Positions 28,585-37,120 of a DNA stretch of 64,000 bases are shown here, in pieces. Source of the stretch: Solitalea agri (GTDB lineage: Bacteria; Bacteroidota; Bacteroidia; Sphingobacteriales; Sphingobacteriaceae). Numbering within the stretch: the stretch's first letter is position 1; every line of letters starts with the position of its first letter. The stretch lies in NCBI RefSeq assembly GCF_023914155.1, contig NZ_JAMWYS010000053.1, positions 149,339 to 213,338 of the forward strand, in the 5' to 3' direction. Made by a program: the position numbers and the translations under genes. Under the pieces are notes generated by a model, which saw nothing but the letters and a program-made list of their open reading frames with translations, was not told where the DNA came from and did no database searches.

Positions 28585-30009
28585 ATGAATCAAAAGATGA
28601 AAAAGAAACTATCAGTCACTATAAAAATTATGGCGGTGCTTATGGCAGCCTGCCTGAGCAGTTGTAATGATTTTTTGGATATTGTTCCTAAAGGTTCCAA
28701 AATACCCACTACGTTAGCTGATTTCGACGCCCTGTTGCGAGATGAGTACGGTAACCAGCGCACAGATATTACGCAAGCTGTACTCTTAATGAATGATAAG
28801 TTCGAATCGGCTTCAAACTTAAATTATTACCAGTTATACAACGCAAATTATAACTGGCAGGAAGATGCCGATCGTATTGCTTTTAATAATAGCGATGAAG
28901 GAACCTATTATAACAGTTATATGGCTATTTCAACCAGTAATCTGATTATTGAGCATGCCCCAGAAGCAACCGAAGCAACTGAAGATGATAAAAAGCAGTT
29001 GATTGCTCAGGCTAAATTTTTAAGAGCCACCAACTATTTCGTGCTCGCCAATTACTATGCTGATACGTACGAAGAGGGTAATGCTGAAAGTAAACTATCA
29101 ATTCCCCTTATTACCAGTGCCGATATTGGAGCGCCGTATACACAGGTGAGTATTAAAGAAATTTACGCTTTTATACTTAAGGACATTGAAGAAGCTATTC
29201 CAGATTTAAGGGCTGCAGGAGCTACCATTTTACACGCAAATTTAGGAGCGGCATATGCGCTTTCGGCTCGTGTTCATTTGCAAATGGGGCAGTATGATCA
29301 GGCGCTGGCGGCAGCTAATCAAGCCTTAGCGCAAAATGATAAACTGTTCGACTGGACAGCTTTTTATAATCAATATAAAACACAAATAGAGCAGCCAAAC
29401 GTTTACACCAATGCTCCCTCGCCAATGGGTTATGACTATGTTGAAAATTACAATTTCCGTCATGGTGTACGCAATTCGGCAGGAAACGAAACCAATATCA
29501 GAACCGATAGAGCTACCCATTTTGAACAAGGGGATGCTAAGTTCGCTTCTCGTTGGAAATTAAGAACCGTTGGGGCTGATACCTACTTCAAAAGCATTAT
29601 CCGTGGTTATTTCAATTATGGAGGGATGACTACAACCGAGGTTTACTTAATCAAGGCCGAATGTCTGGCTCGTAAAGGAGATATTACCGATGCTATGAGC
29701 ACCTTAAATACCGTGCGTAAAAAGCGTATTCTTTCTTCCTATTATGCTGATCTGACAGCCACAACCACACAAGAGGCGGTAAAACTAATTCAACGTACAA
29801 AAGGGAATGAACTTATTTTGGGCATTACGCCATTTGCTGATATGCGTCGATTGAATAAAGATCCTGATTATGCAAAAACCTTGAGTAAAACCGAGAATGG
29901 AAGCAACCTTTCGCTTTCTCCAACATCGCATATGTGGACCATGCCATTCCCACAAGGGGCTATTAAAAACCCTGGAAATGGAACCATCAAACAAAATGTA
30001 AACAAGTAA
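28585..30009 (+). CDS. SusD/RagB-family surface lipoprotein
   Basis: Lipoprotein partner of the preceding SusC, 32 bp downstream. The lipobox is ACLSSC followed by NDFLDIVPKG, a typical SusD beginning. Helical TPR-like blocks (KKQLIAQAKFLRATNYFVLANYYA; TTEVYLIKAECLARKGD; LNTVRKKRI) support the assignment. The ORF opens with TTG at 28570, but ATG at 28585 (MNQKMKKK) is the likely start. It is transcribed with the TlpA gene 19 bp further on. Confidence 0.93.
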   Translation: MNQKMKKKLSVTIKIMAVLMAACLSSCNDFLDIVPKGSKIPTTLADFDALLRDEYGNQRTDITQAVLLMNDKFESASNLNYYQLYNANYNWQEDADRIAFNNSDEGTYYNSYMAISTSNLIIEHAPEATEATEDDKKQLIAQAKFLRATNYFVLANYYADTYEEGNAESKLSIPLITSADIGAPYTQVSIKEIYAFILKDIEEAIPDLRAAGATILHANLGAAYALSARVHLQMGQYDQALAAANQALAQNDKLFDWTAFYNQYKTQIEQPNVYTNAPSPMGYDYVENYNFRHGVRNSAGNETNIRTDRATHFEQGDAKFASRWKLRTVGADTYFKSIIRGYFNYGGMTTTEVYLIKAECLARKGDITDAMSTLNTVRKKRILSSYYADLTATTTQEAVKLIQRTKGNELILGITPFADMRRLNKDPDYAKTLSKTENGSNLSLSPTSHMWTMPFPQGAIKNPGNGTIKQNVNK

Positions 30010-30028
30010 AATTTTAAAGCGATTGATT

Positions 30029-31192
30029 ATGAAATTCAATATAAAAAGTGTTTGCCTGGCATTGATCATCTGCCTGTGCATTACAAATGTATTTGGACAA
30101 CAAAAACCGTATACCATTACTGCCAGCATAAATGGATTACCGGATGGTACAAAAATGGAACTGATCCCCGGAGCCACACACAAAGATGAGAAGCCGGTGG
30201 CTGAAGCTGTAGTAGCACAAGGGAAGTTTGTTTTAAAAGGTACATTGGCAGAACCGCGCTTGTTTTATATAAAAACTGCAAACGCATATGGTGCTTATTC
30301 TATAATGGTGCAGGAGGGTAATATTACACTTAGCGGCAATGCTAAAATTTCTGGAAACGGAGAGAATCAATACTTTTCTTTTGAGAATATGGTGGTGAAT
30401 GGCAGTGCTGCTCATACTCAGTTTCTGCAAAAAAGAGCACCGCGCGAGCGACTGGATTCTATTTATAATGCGAACGATAAGGCCAATAAAGACATTCAGG
30501 ATAAATTAGAAGCTGCTCATAAGAGTAAAGATTCCGTTTTGGTGAAATCCTTGAAACAATCGGATGCCTATAAGCAATTGGAAGCCCGGGAAAGTGCTTT
30601 TTTTGATTTGGCAGGGAAGACCATCTCTAAAATAATCAGTGATAATAAAGAAACCTGGTGGGGACCCTTTTTCGCACTTGATCTTTACAGTTATTTCCGT
30701 CCGGATGATAAACCGATGTATTCAATGTTTTCCCAACAGGCAAAGGATAGTTATTACGGAAAAATACTGAAAGAGGAGCTTGATCCGGAAGGTTTTAAAG
30801 GAAAATCAGCTCCATTGCTGGATATAAAAGGGGAGGGAAATACGGATTTAGCTTCCTTGTTAAAAGGTCATAAATATGTGCTGGTCGATTTCTGGGCTTC
30901 ATGGTGCAACCCGTGCCGAAAATCTATTCCGCATCTGAAAAAGGCTTATGCCGAATTAAACGATAAAGGTTTGCAAATTGTGAGTATTTCAATTGATAAA
31001 AAAGAGGCTGATTGGGTAAAAGCCCAAGGCGAAGAGCAATTGCCGTGGCCTAGCTTTTTAGATAAAGGAACCACCGCCAACGCCTGGAAAGTTAGGGCAA
31101 TTCCAACTATGTTTTTGCTTGATTCAAAAGGTACAGTAGTTGGCGAAGGTTTGTCATTAGATGAACTATTGGCCAAAGTAAAAGCCGACTAA
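30029..31192 (+). CDS. TlpA-family thiol-disulfide protein with DUF4369 domain (CNPC active site)
   Basis: Secreted TlpA-like protein closing the second SusCD operon. The signal peptide (LALIICLCITNVFGQ) precedes a DUF4369 domain (YTITASINGLPDGTKMELIPG), a helical mid-section with many Lys/Asp, and a thioredoxin domain with DFWASWCNPCRKS (Cys293 and Cys296) and cis-Pro in VRAIPTMFLLD. The active site is CNPC rather than CGPC, which may shift the redox potential. Start taken at ATG 30029 rather than TTG 30023. Same domain order as the gene at 8575-9699. Confidence 0.9.
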   Translation: MKFNIKSVCLALIICLCITNVFGQQKPYTITASINGLPDGTKMELIPGATHKDEKPVAEAVVAQGKFVLKGTLAEPRLFYIKTANAYGAYSIMVQEGNITLSGNAKISGNGENQYFSFENMVVNGSAAHTQFLQKRAPRERLDSIYNANDKANKDIQDKLEAAHKSKDSVLVKSLKQSDAYKQLEARESAFFDLAGKTISKIISDNKETWWGPFFALDLYSYFRPDDKPMYSMFSQQAKDSYYGKILKEELDPEGFKGKSAPLLDIKGEGNTDLASLLKGHKYVLVDFWASWCNPCRKSIPHLKKAYAELNDKGLQIVSISIDKKEADWVKAQGEEQLPWPSFLDKGTTANAWKVRAIPTMFLLDSKGTVVGEGLSLDELLAKVKAD

Positions 31193-31253
31193 AAACTGTT
31201 TATTTTACTAAAAAACGAAAGACCATTTCATAACCTAAATCAATAACCAATGA

Positions 31254-31279
31254 GGGGGCCGCAATGCCTCCTTTTTTTG
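31254..31279 (+). terminator. Rho-independent terminator after the second SusCD/TlpA operon
   Basis: G/C stem (GGGGGC with GCCTCC, one G-T wobble) around a CGCAAT-type loop, followed directly by seven T residues. It lies 62 bp after the TlpA stop. Confidence 0.75.
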
Positions 31280-31369
31280 TTTTGAATGTGATTGTTTCTA
31301 AGGTGAAAGATTATTAAGGAAGTTTTATTAAAAACTGATTCGAGATAATTAATGCTATCCCTTTGTAAT

Positions 31370-31569
31370 TGTTCAGTTATGGACGTTTTGCCCTCCTATG
31401 TAGGGCAGGTTGAACCGGGACTCAATTCCCCTTCATAACTCACCGCAAGGGCCTGAATTGGCCAAGGTTCCTTACGTGTATATTGAATTGTTTTGCTCAT
31501 TTATTAAAAGATGAGCGGGATGCCATCCCGACTGAAAAAGTTCAATCATTTGAATGGTTGAGTTTTTTT
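31370..31569 (+). ncRNA. Possible small structured RNA ending in an intrinsic terminator
   Basis: GTTATG near 31376 can pair with CATAAC near 31434. Between them lies a local hairpin GCCCT/AGGGC. A GGCC/GGCC pairing follows, then a CGGGA/TCCCG hairpin near 31516-31530, and finally a T-run terminator. There is no protein gene. I recognise no known RNA family. The pairing is by eye only and transcription is not shown. Confidence 0.35.
31539..31569 (+). terminator. Terminator hairpin with T-run in the 31.2-31.8 kb gap
   Basis: CAATCATT paired with AATGGTTG (one wobble) over a 2-nt loop, followed by GTTTTTTTG. There is no protein gene for it to serve on this strand, which supports a transcript starting in the gap. 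Confidence 0.6.
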
Positions 31570-31665
31570 GCTTTTCAATAGTATTGCATTTCCAAGTATC
31601 GCCTGATCCGATGGATCGAGATACACCATGCTTTTTTGTTGTGGGAAAATAAAAGTATGATAAAA

Positions 31666-31774
31666 GGTTGTCTCCTAAAGAAGGGACAGTCTCTTGTTTA
31701 TTCAGGTGTCTTATGGAGGAAAAAATTTAGGTAAGCGATCTCTACGCATTCATTTTACTTTTGGAGACAGTCTA
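31666..31774. mobile_element. MITE-like remnant with terminal inverted repeats
   Basis: The left end has TGTCTCCTAAAG and the right end has CTTTTGGAGACAGTCTAC, whose complement carries TGTCTCCAAAAG. The ends are about 110 bp apart with no coding sequence between. TGTCTC-type ends are common in insertion sequences of Bacteroidota, so this looks like a deletion derivative. I could not define a target-site duplication. Confidence 0.45.
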
Positions 31775-31818
31775 CTTTATTTTATGCTGAAATGTTTATC
31801 GAACAACTGTGATTCTTT

Positions 31819-32271
31819 TTATAAAACAATGTTTCTTTTAAAAGCGCAGCCAAGCTCAATAATCGAATCCGTTTTGGCTACACCCCGAATGTTGTCAATT
31901 TTTTCATATAGTACTTGTCTCATATGTTCATGATTTCGCGCAACGATTTTCAGGTATAATGTATAAGTTCCTGTAATGTAGTAGCATTCCGTGACCTCTG
32001 GGATCTTTTTTAACTCTTCAATGATCCGATTTGAATCGTGATCTTTCTCTAGAGTTAAGCCTGTGAAAGCGCCCCAGTCATAGCCAATTTTCTTTTCATT
32101 TAATACAGGTTTAATACCGGTAAGGATACCCTGTTCAGTTAACCGCGATATTCTCTGATGAACCATTGTATTAGAGATTCCCAAAGCTGTTGCAATAGCT
32201 GAAAAAGCCATTCGACCGTCTACTTCGAGTTGTTTTAAAATCTTAATGTCGAATTCATCAATATTTTCCAT
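31819..32271 (-). CDS. Lrp/AsnC-family transcriptional regulator
   Basis: 150-aa feast/famine regulator. The N-terminal HTH has DEFDIKILKQLEVDGRMAFS followed by IATALGISNTMVHQRISRL. The C-terminal RAM/AsnC ligand domain has KIPEVTECYYITGTYTLYLKIV. ATG at 32271 (MENIDEFD) is preferred over TTG at 32283. It is divergent from ornithine aminotransferase and arginase, so arginine/ornithine-responsive control of those genes, and of itself, is likely. Three phased repeats in the shared gap are candidate binding sites. Confidence 0.92.
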   Translation of the reverse strand: MENIDEFDIKILKQLEVDGRMAFSAIATALGISNTMVHQRISRLTEQGILTGIKPVLNEKKIGYDWGAFTGLTLEKDHDSNRIIEELKKIPEVTECYYITGTYTLYLKIVARNHEHMRQVLYEKIDNIRGVAKTDSIIELGCAFKRNIVL

Positions 32272-32306
32272 TGTGAGTAGCAATTGTTTTTTTTGAAAGC
32301 AAAATA

Positions 32307-32366
32307 AGTTAAATTATCTTTTTTATTTACATTTTGAGTCAAATTATATTTTATTGAGTTGAATTA
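32307..32366. promoter_or_regulatory. Three direct repeats AGTYRAATTA in the lrp-rocD gap (candidate Lrp operator)
   Basis: AGTTAAATTA at 32307, AGTCAAATTA at 32337 and AGTTGAATTA at 32357. The spacings of 30 and 20 bp are whole multiples of about one helical turn, so all three face the same side of the DNA, as expected for an oligomeric Lrp-type regulator. The third copy overlaps the -33 region of the rocD promoter. Confidence 0.5.
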
Positions 32367-32388
32367 AAATAAAATAAAATTACCTTTG
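32359..32388 (+). promoter_or_regulatory. rocD promoter, Bacteroidota type
   Basis: TACCTTTG at 32381-32388 is an exact match to TAnnTTTG. TTG at 32359-32361 is 19 bp upstream, the expected position of the -33 element. The rocD ATG is about 20 bp downstream. Confidence 0.65.
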
Positions 32389-32408
32389 TTGTACCAAAGT
32401 CAAATAAT

Positions 32409-33701
32409 ATGATGGGAAATTTAACAAAAAAAAGCAATACGTTTATTACGAAAGAGGACAGATATGGAGCGCATAACTATCATCCTTTGCCGGTAGTTTT
32501 GGAAAAAGGGGAAGGTGTTTATGTTTGGGATGTAGAAGGAAAAAGATATTTTGATTTCCTTTCGGCTTACTCGGCCGTAAATCAAGGGCATTGTCATCCA
32601 CGGATTATCAACGCACTAAAACAACAAGCAGATAAATTAACGCTTACTTCTCGTGCTTTTTATAGTGATAAGCTGGGCGATTTTGAAGAATTTATTTGTG
32701 AATTATTTGGTTATGACAAAGCTTTGATCATGAATTCCGGGGTTGAAGCTGTAGAAACAGCAATGAAACTTTGCAGAAAATGGGCTTATCAGGTAAAAGG
32801 AATTGCTTCTAGTCAGGCAAAAATTGTTTTTGCTAATGGCAACTTTCACGGCAGAACGATATCTGTGATTTCGGCTTCTAACGACGAAAGTGCAAGAAAT
32901 GATTTTGGACCTTTTCTGCCTGGGATAGCTCATGTACCATATAACGATGTGGCCGCTTTTGAGAGTTTATTGAAAGCAGATAAGAATATTGCTGGTTTTA
33001 TTGTAGAACCTATACAGGGAGAGGCGGGTGTTGTTGTACCAGACGACGATTATATTCCTCGTATAAAAGCTTTATGCAAAGAATATAATGTACTGCTTAT
33101 TGCCGACGAAATTCAAACGGGTATTGCACGTACCGGGAGCATGCTTGCATCGTATGATATTAATTCTAAAGATAGAGCCAATCAGCCTGATATTTTGATA
33201 TTGGGGAAAGCTATTTCAGGAGGTGTGTTGCCGGTGTCGGCAGTTTTAGCTAGTGACCAAATTATGCTGACTATTAAACCTGGCGAGCATGGGTCGACCT
33301 ATGGAGGAAATCCTTTGGCCTGTGCTGTAGCAAAGGAAGGGTTGCAGGTTGTAATTGACGAAAAACTGGCTGAAAATGCTTTTAGATTGGGCGAATTATT
33401 TAGAGCTGGATTGAAAAATATTGCTCAAAGAACAAATATTATTCGTTTGGTGAGAGGAAAGGGGTTGTTGAATGCAATAGTAATAAACAGTGATGAAAAT
33501 TCTGATCTGGCATGGGAAATCTGTATGAAATTTAAGGAGTATGGTTTATTAGCTAAACCTACTCATGGCAATAAGATTCGTTTGGCTCCTCCGTTAATCA
33601 TTACAGAAGAGCAGATTATGGAAAGTTTAGCCATTATAGAAAAAACATTATTAGATCTTACTGTTGAGTATGAAACGATCAATCAGACTGATAAAAAATA
33701 G
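32409..33701 (+). CDS. rocD: Ornithine aminotransferase
   Basis: PLP-dependent class III aminotransferase converting ornithine and 2-oxoglutarate to glutamate semialdehyde and glutamate. Key features: the N-terminal block [21 protein letters not shown] typical of ornithine aminotransferases, the PLP phosphate region [32 protein letters not shown], the Asp of [13 protein letters not shown], and the Schiff-base Lys in ILGKAISGG. At 430 aa it is slightly long because of a C-terminal extension. The stop overlaps the arginase start by 32 bp. Together they form an arginine-to-glutamate catabolic unit under the divergent Lrp regulator. Confidence 0.94.
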   Translation: MMGNLTKKSNTFITKEDRYGAHNYHPLPVVLEKGEGVYVWDVEGKRYFDFLSAYSAVNQGHCHPRIINALKQQADKLTLTSRAFYSDKLGDFEEFICELFGYDKALIMNSGVEAVETAMKLCRKWAYQVKGIASSQAKIVFANGNFHGRTISVISASNDESARNDFGPFLPGIAHVPYNDVAAFESLLKADKNIAGFIVEPIQGEAGVVVPDDDYIPRIKALCKEYNVLLIADEIQTGIARTGSMLASYDINSKDRANQPDILILGKAISGGVLPVSAVLASDQIMLTIKPGEHGSTYGGNPLACAVAKEGLQVVIDEKLAENAFRLGELFRAGLKNIAQRTNIIRLVRGKGLLNAIVINSDENSDLAWEICMKFKEYGLLAKPTHGNKIRLAPPLIITEEQIMESLAIIEKTLLDLTVEYETINQTDKK

Positions 33702-34635
33702 ATCCGACATTGGTGCAGGAACACGTGGGGCTGATATGGGTATTGATGCTATTGAAGTTGCAGCTATTAATAAGGGGAGTGAATATTTTAACAATTTTCC
33801 TTTTACAGATGTAGAAACCCATAACGAAACGATTTATAACAAAGACAGAAACTCTTTTGCCAAAAGAATAGAGCATGTGTTTCAGCAGTGTAGGCGAGTT
33901 GCAACAACAGTTGAAAACACGCTATTGGATCAGTGTTTTCCTTTGGTGCTTTCTGGAGACCATTCTTCAGCATTAGGGACTATAAGTGGAATTAAAGCTG
34001 CATATCCGCAAAAAACACTAGGAATTATTTGGATTGATGCCCATGCCGATTTGCATTCACCTTATACTTCTCCTTCAGGAAACATCCACGGAATGCCATT
34101 GGCCGCCGCACTGTCCAATGATAACTTAGCATGTCAGATAAATAAAATTAAGAAGGAAACCTTGCTTTGCTGGAATAATCTGAAAACAATCGGTACGGAA
34201 TTACCGAAACTCAAACCTGAACATTTAATCTATTTTGGTGTACGTGATACTGAAGAAGCCGAAGATATTTTGATTGAAAGTTTAGGTATAAAAAATTATA
34301 AGGTTGAAGAAATACGTTTTCGAGGTCTGGAAATCTGTGTAAACGAAGCATTGGAAAAGTTATCAGATTGTGAATTAATCTATATCTCCTTTGATGTTGA
34401 TAGCATGGATTGTGATTTAATTTCATTTGGAACCGGCACACCTGTTGCCAAAGGATTCGATCAAAAGGAAATTGCTGCAATCATAGAAATAATTGTTAAA
34501 TCCAAAAAAGTGGTATCGCTGGAGGTGGTTGAAGTTAATCCTTTACTAGACAATAAGGGAAATAAAATGGCTGAAACAGCCTTCGAAATCTTGGAACAAA
34601 TTACTCCAATTATCGTTGAATCTGATAAAATGTAG
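33670..34635 (+). CDS. rocF: Arginase (ureohydrolase family)
   Basis: Mn-dependent hydrolase expected to split arginine into ornithine and urea. The metal-binding blocks are present: [21 protein letters not shown], and SFDVDSMD, together with [11 protein letters not shown] and EVVEVNP near the C-terminus. The N-terminus [18 protein letters not shown] is arginase-like. ATG at 33670 is the likely start, inside the rocD coding end (32-bp overlap); the track-style TTG at 33664 is less likely. Agmatinase or formimidoylglutamase activity is possible in this fold, but pairing with rocD favours arginase. Confidence 0.88.
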   Translation: MKRSIRLIKNRSDIGAGTRGADMGIDAIEVAAINKGSEYFNNFPFTDVETHNETIYNKDRNSFAKRIEHVFQQCRRVATTVENTLLDQCFPLVLSGDHSSALGTISGIKAAYPQKTLGIIWIDAHADLHSPYTSPSGNIHGMPLAAALSNDNLACQINKIKKETLLCWNNLKTIGTELPKLKPEHLIYFGVRDTEEAEDILIESLGIKNYKVEEIRFRGLEICVNEALEKLSDCELIYISFDVDSMDCDLISFGTGTPVAKGFDQKEIAAIIEIIVKSKKVVSLEVVEVNPLLDNKGNKMAETAFEILEQITPIIVESDKM

Positions 34636-34734
34636 TCTGATAAGTTTTACACAAACATAAGGTTCCTATACTGATCTTCATATTAATGTATGATGAGATA
34701 AGGGAACTTCCGCTTCTTCTTTCGGCAATTATGC

Positions 34735-34817
34735 CCCAGCTCGCGCGCGTTTGCAACGCGTGCGAAACATACGCTGGTGTTTGTAACACAAATAGCAACC
34801 CAAACAATAAAGCTCGA
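34735..34817. repeat. Dispersed intergenic repeat, copy A
   Basis: Begins CCCAGCTCGCGC, has an inverted core around TTTGCAA (CGCG.../...CGCGTGCG), then GAAA..., and ends in AACCCAAACAATAAAGCTCGA. Matching copies lie at 36932-37013 and 37121-37187, with a degenerate one at 58447-58485. Its right end forms the first arm of the terminator at 34806-34846. Confidence 0.7.
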
Positions 34818-34846
34818 ACCTAGGCTCGAGCTTTATTGCTTTTTTG
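34806..34846. terminator. Terminator between arginase and the convergent hydrolase gene
   Basis: Perfect 12-bp stem AATAAAGCTCGA with its complement around an 8-nt loop, then GCTTTTTTG. It lies 170 bp after rocF and just before the stop of the convergent YheT-type gene. The first arm belongs to the dispersed repeat copy A. Confidence 0.75.
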
Positions 34847-34871
34847 TGTGCCTATTATGTGAGTAGATACA

Positions 34872-35831
34872 TCAATAAGAATCATCTACAACTTCTTTAA
34901 GAAATTTCTCTAGCCTATTTGGCATCCAAGATTCGGTAGTAGAAATCGGAAATGCAGAATGACCTCCTCTTTTAGGCATATCAAGAAATATATTATCAGA
35001 TGTTCTTGCCACATCGATAGGATAACAGCTGTCAGACAAAAATGGATCATTTTGGGCATTCACCACTAAAGTCGGTATACGGATCTTTTTTAGAGAATTT
35101 AAGCAACTACCCGCTGAATAGAAATCATTTAGCGATTTAAAGCCAGAAAATGGGGCGGTAAAATGTGCAGAGAATGCTTGTATAGACTTCATTTCATCCA
35201 GTGCATTTACATCGAATATACCGGGGTGGTAAACTTCCAGTTTGCGCACTTTATTTTTTAGTTTATGCAAAAATTTTCGAGCGTAGACGCGGTTAATTAA
35301 TCGGTCTATTTTCTGCTCAGATTTATGTAAGTCGCAGGGGACAGAAAAGGCAACAATGGCTCGTAAGTTTGCGGGTATGCTGTGTCTCCCTGCAAAATTT
35401 AGTACCATGTTGCCGCCTAATGAAAATCCCACAAGTATAATTGAGTTGTAGTTCTTAGCGTATTTCATCACTACAGCCTCTACGTCCTTAGTAGATCCGC
35501 CATGATAAAGTACCGGTAAACGGTTCATTTCTCGTCCACAACTTCGTGCATGCATTGCCAGAATGTCCCATCCAAGTGCATTAAAATGTACCGCCATTTG
35601 TTGCACATAATGACTTCTGGAATTACCTTCTAGCCCATGGCAGAGAATCATTAGTCTATCATTACCACCACGAATCCAATCGAGCTCTAAGAAATCCCCA
35701 TCTGGCAATTCTAGTTTTTCAGTTTGATAAAGTGTATTGTCTCGTTTTACTCCAAAAACCGGGGCTATAGTTTGCAGGTGCCCACTGAAAAGGTAAGCTG
35801 GAGGACGATAATAGGATTGTATGATTGGCAT
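34872..35831 (-). CDS. YheT-type alpha/beta hydrolase
   Basis: 319-aa hydrolase of the YheT/ABHD1-3 group. It begins YRPPAYLFSGHLQTIAP, a hallmark of the family. The oxyanion region is LCHGLEGNSRSHYVQ, the nucleophile elbow is GFSLGGN, the acid is in NAQNDPFL, and the catalytic His is in RGGHSAFP. The Cys/Arg block ARSCGREMNR is also typical. Predicted to be an esterase or acyl hydrolase; the natural substrate of this family is unclear. Cytoplasmic, with no signal peptide. Confidence 0.88.
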   Translation of the reverse strand: MPIIQSYYRPPAYLFSGHLQTIAPVFGVKRDNTLYQTEKLELPDGDFLELDWIRGGNDRLMILCHGLEGNSRSHYVQQMAVHFNALGWDILAMHARSCGREMNRLPVLYHGGSTKDVEAVVMKYAKNYNSIILVGFSLGGNMVLNFAGRHSIPANLRAIVAFSVPCDLHKSEQKIDRLINRVYARKFLHKLKNKVRKLEVYHPGIFDVNALDEMKSIQAFSAHFTAPFSGFKSLNDFYSAGSCLNSLKKIRIPTLVVNAQNDPFLSDSCYPIDVARTSDNIFLDMPKRGGHSAFPISTTESWMPNRLEKFLKEVVDDSY

Positions 35832-36247
35832 TCTTGCGTATATAATTTATAGTAGTTTTAGTTGAGATCAGTTCGTATATCAAATACGCATAAAGGAGCT
35901 TTACTATGTCGATGTAAAGTCAGAAGCATGCACCTAATCAGAATACTTTTATAAGGAATGGATTTGAATAGTTGTACATATTCATTAGTTGATATAGGAA
36001 TAATGGCAAAGTTACAAACTCATCCGGTCTGAGCAAATGAGAGGCAAATCTTACTCTTTAAAAATTGTAATCGATGAAACCTTGAATTCCCTATTATATT
36101 CAGAAAACACAATGTGTGGTTTTTGACTTCGATTGCTGCTGATTTTTCCAGATGGCTTAAAAAAACTAATTTTACCAACATGGATATAGGCCATAAATTA
36201 GTGAAGAATTAACTGAAAGATTTGCCGATACGAGAGATTTAATACGG
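35832..36247. other. 416-bp gap with no recognisable feature
   Basis: AT-rich spacer between two divergent genes. I see stop codons in all frames, no strong hairpin with T-run, no exact TAnnTTTG box and no repeat shared with the rest of the window. Promoters for the hydrolase and the acyltransferase must be here but I cannot place them. Confidence 0.5.
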
Positions 36248-36901
36248 ATGATTAAAGATACACCCAATAAAATTATAAAATGGTTTTCCACTAAAATCGC
36301 AGAGCCATGGGTTTTGCGTCATTTTGCTTCTATAAAGTTTATTGGTGAACTGAATGTAGAACAGGATCGTTCTTGCTTAATGTTAATGAATCATTATAGC
36401 TTTAATGATGGGGCAATTCTGCATCGTATTTGCCGTACGATTTTAAAAAAGGAATTAAAAGCGATGGTGATCGAGGCGCAGCTAAAAGCGTTTCCTATAT
36501 TGAAATACGTAGGTTGTTTTTCAATAAACAAAAAGTCACGAAAAATGATTGAATCGTTAAATTATTCTGCTGAGTTGCTTCAAGATCCAACAATAATGTT
36601 AGGTATTTATCCCCAGGCAGGGTTATTTTCTATGCATTTAAACACAGTACATTTTGAAAGTGGACTAGATTATATTTTAAAACGCACTCATGCAATACCT
36701 TTCCAAATTTTTTTCGGCGTAACATTGCTTGACTACTTGGAGAACTTTAAACCGGTAGCTCGGGTATACTTAAAAGAATATAAGGGCGAACGTCAGGTAG
36801 ATCAAATGGAAGAAGCCTACAACCAATTTTACTTCGAATGCAAACAGAAGCAACAACGGTTATTTAATCCACCTGAAAGAGTTATTGATAAGATAGGATA
36901 A
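36248..36901 (+). CDS. PlsC-type lysophospholipid acyltransferase
   Basis: 217-aa acyltransferase of the glycerol-phosphate/lysophospholipid family. The catalytic HX4D motif is present in MNHYSFNDGAI (His and Asp five apart). The acceptor-binding motif, usually FPEG, reads GIYPQAGLFS here, so Gln-Ala replaces Glu-Gly; a FPQG-type variant is seen in some Bacteroidota relatives. There is no clear transmembrane helix; membrane association would be peripheral. The acceptor is unknown (lysolipid, or an amino-acid lipid such as ornithine or glycine lipids). It is followed by a hairpin and repeat copy B. Confidence 0.82.
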   Translation: MIKDTPNKIIKWFSTKIAEPWVLRHFASIKFIGELNVEQDRSCLMLMNHYSFNDGAILHRICRTILKKELKAMVIEAQLKAFPILKYVGCFSINKKSRKMIESLNYSAELLQDPTIMLGIYPQAGLFSMHLNTVHFESGLDYILKRTHAIPFQIFFGVTLLDYLENFKPVARVYLKEYKGERQVDQMEEAYNQFYFECKQKQQRLFNPPERVIDKIG

Positions 36902-36908
36902 TTATATT

Positions 36909-36928
36909 GATCTTGCTATAAAGCAAGA
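36909..36928 (+). terminator. Hairpin after the acyltransferase gene
   Basis: ATCTTGC paired with GCAAGAT around TATAAA, 8 bp after the stop codon. No T-run follows, so it may be an RNA-stabilising stem rather than a terminator. Confidence 0.4.
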
Positions 36929-36931
36929 TAA

Positions 36932-37013
36932 CCCAGCTCGCGCACGTTTGCAATGCGTGCGAAATACTGGTTAGTGGTTACAAAATAGCAACCTAAACAA
37001 TAAAGCTCGAGCT
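36932..37013. repeat. Dispersed intergenic repeat, copy B
   Basis: Same order as copy A: CCCAGCTCGCGC, the TTTGCAA core, GCGTGCGAAATACTGG, AATAGCAACC and AATAAAGCTCGAGCT. A 24-base block (36953-36976) is identical to 37133-37156 in copy C. Confidence 0.75.
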
Positions 37014-37120
37014 GAAAAGACAGAACTCGGGACATATCATCCTTTATACTTCTTATTTACCTCGTATATATCTCGAGTATACGTCTACTTGAATTCGACT
37101 TTAGTAAGTAAATCCACTCG

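Larger units (their letters stand above)
31193..31818. other. 626-bp gap with terminator, possible structured RNA and MITE-like remnant
   Basis: No convincing protein gene. It holds, in order, the TlpA terminator (31254-31279), a stretch rich in self-complementary segments that ends in a T-run hairpin (31370-31569), and a short element with terminal inverted repeats (31666-31774). Each is listed separately. Confidence 0.7.

Noticed and set aside
31385-31435. tRNA gene on the minus strand because of a GGTTCAA T-loop-like sequence
   Set aside because: The T-stem, anticodon arm and acceptor stem cannot be formed around it.
34650-34712. Imperfect inverted repeat (AAGGTTCCTAT ... ATAAGGGAACTT) after rocF as an IS end
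   Set aside because: Too imperfect, no coding sequence or target duplication, and no second copy in the window.
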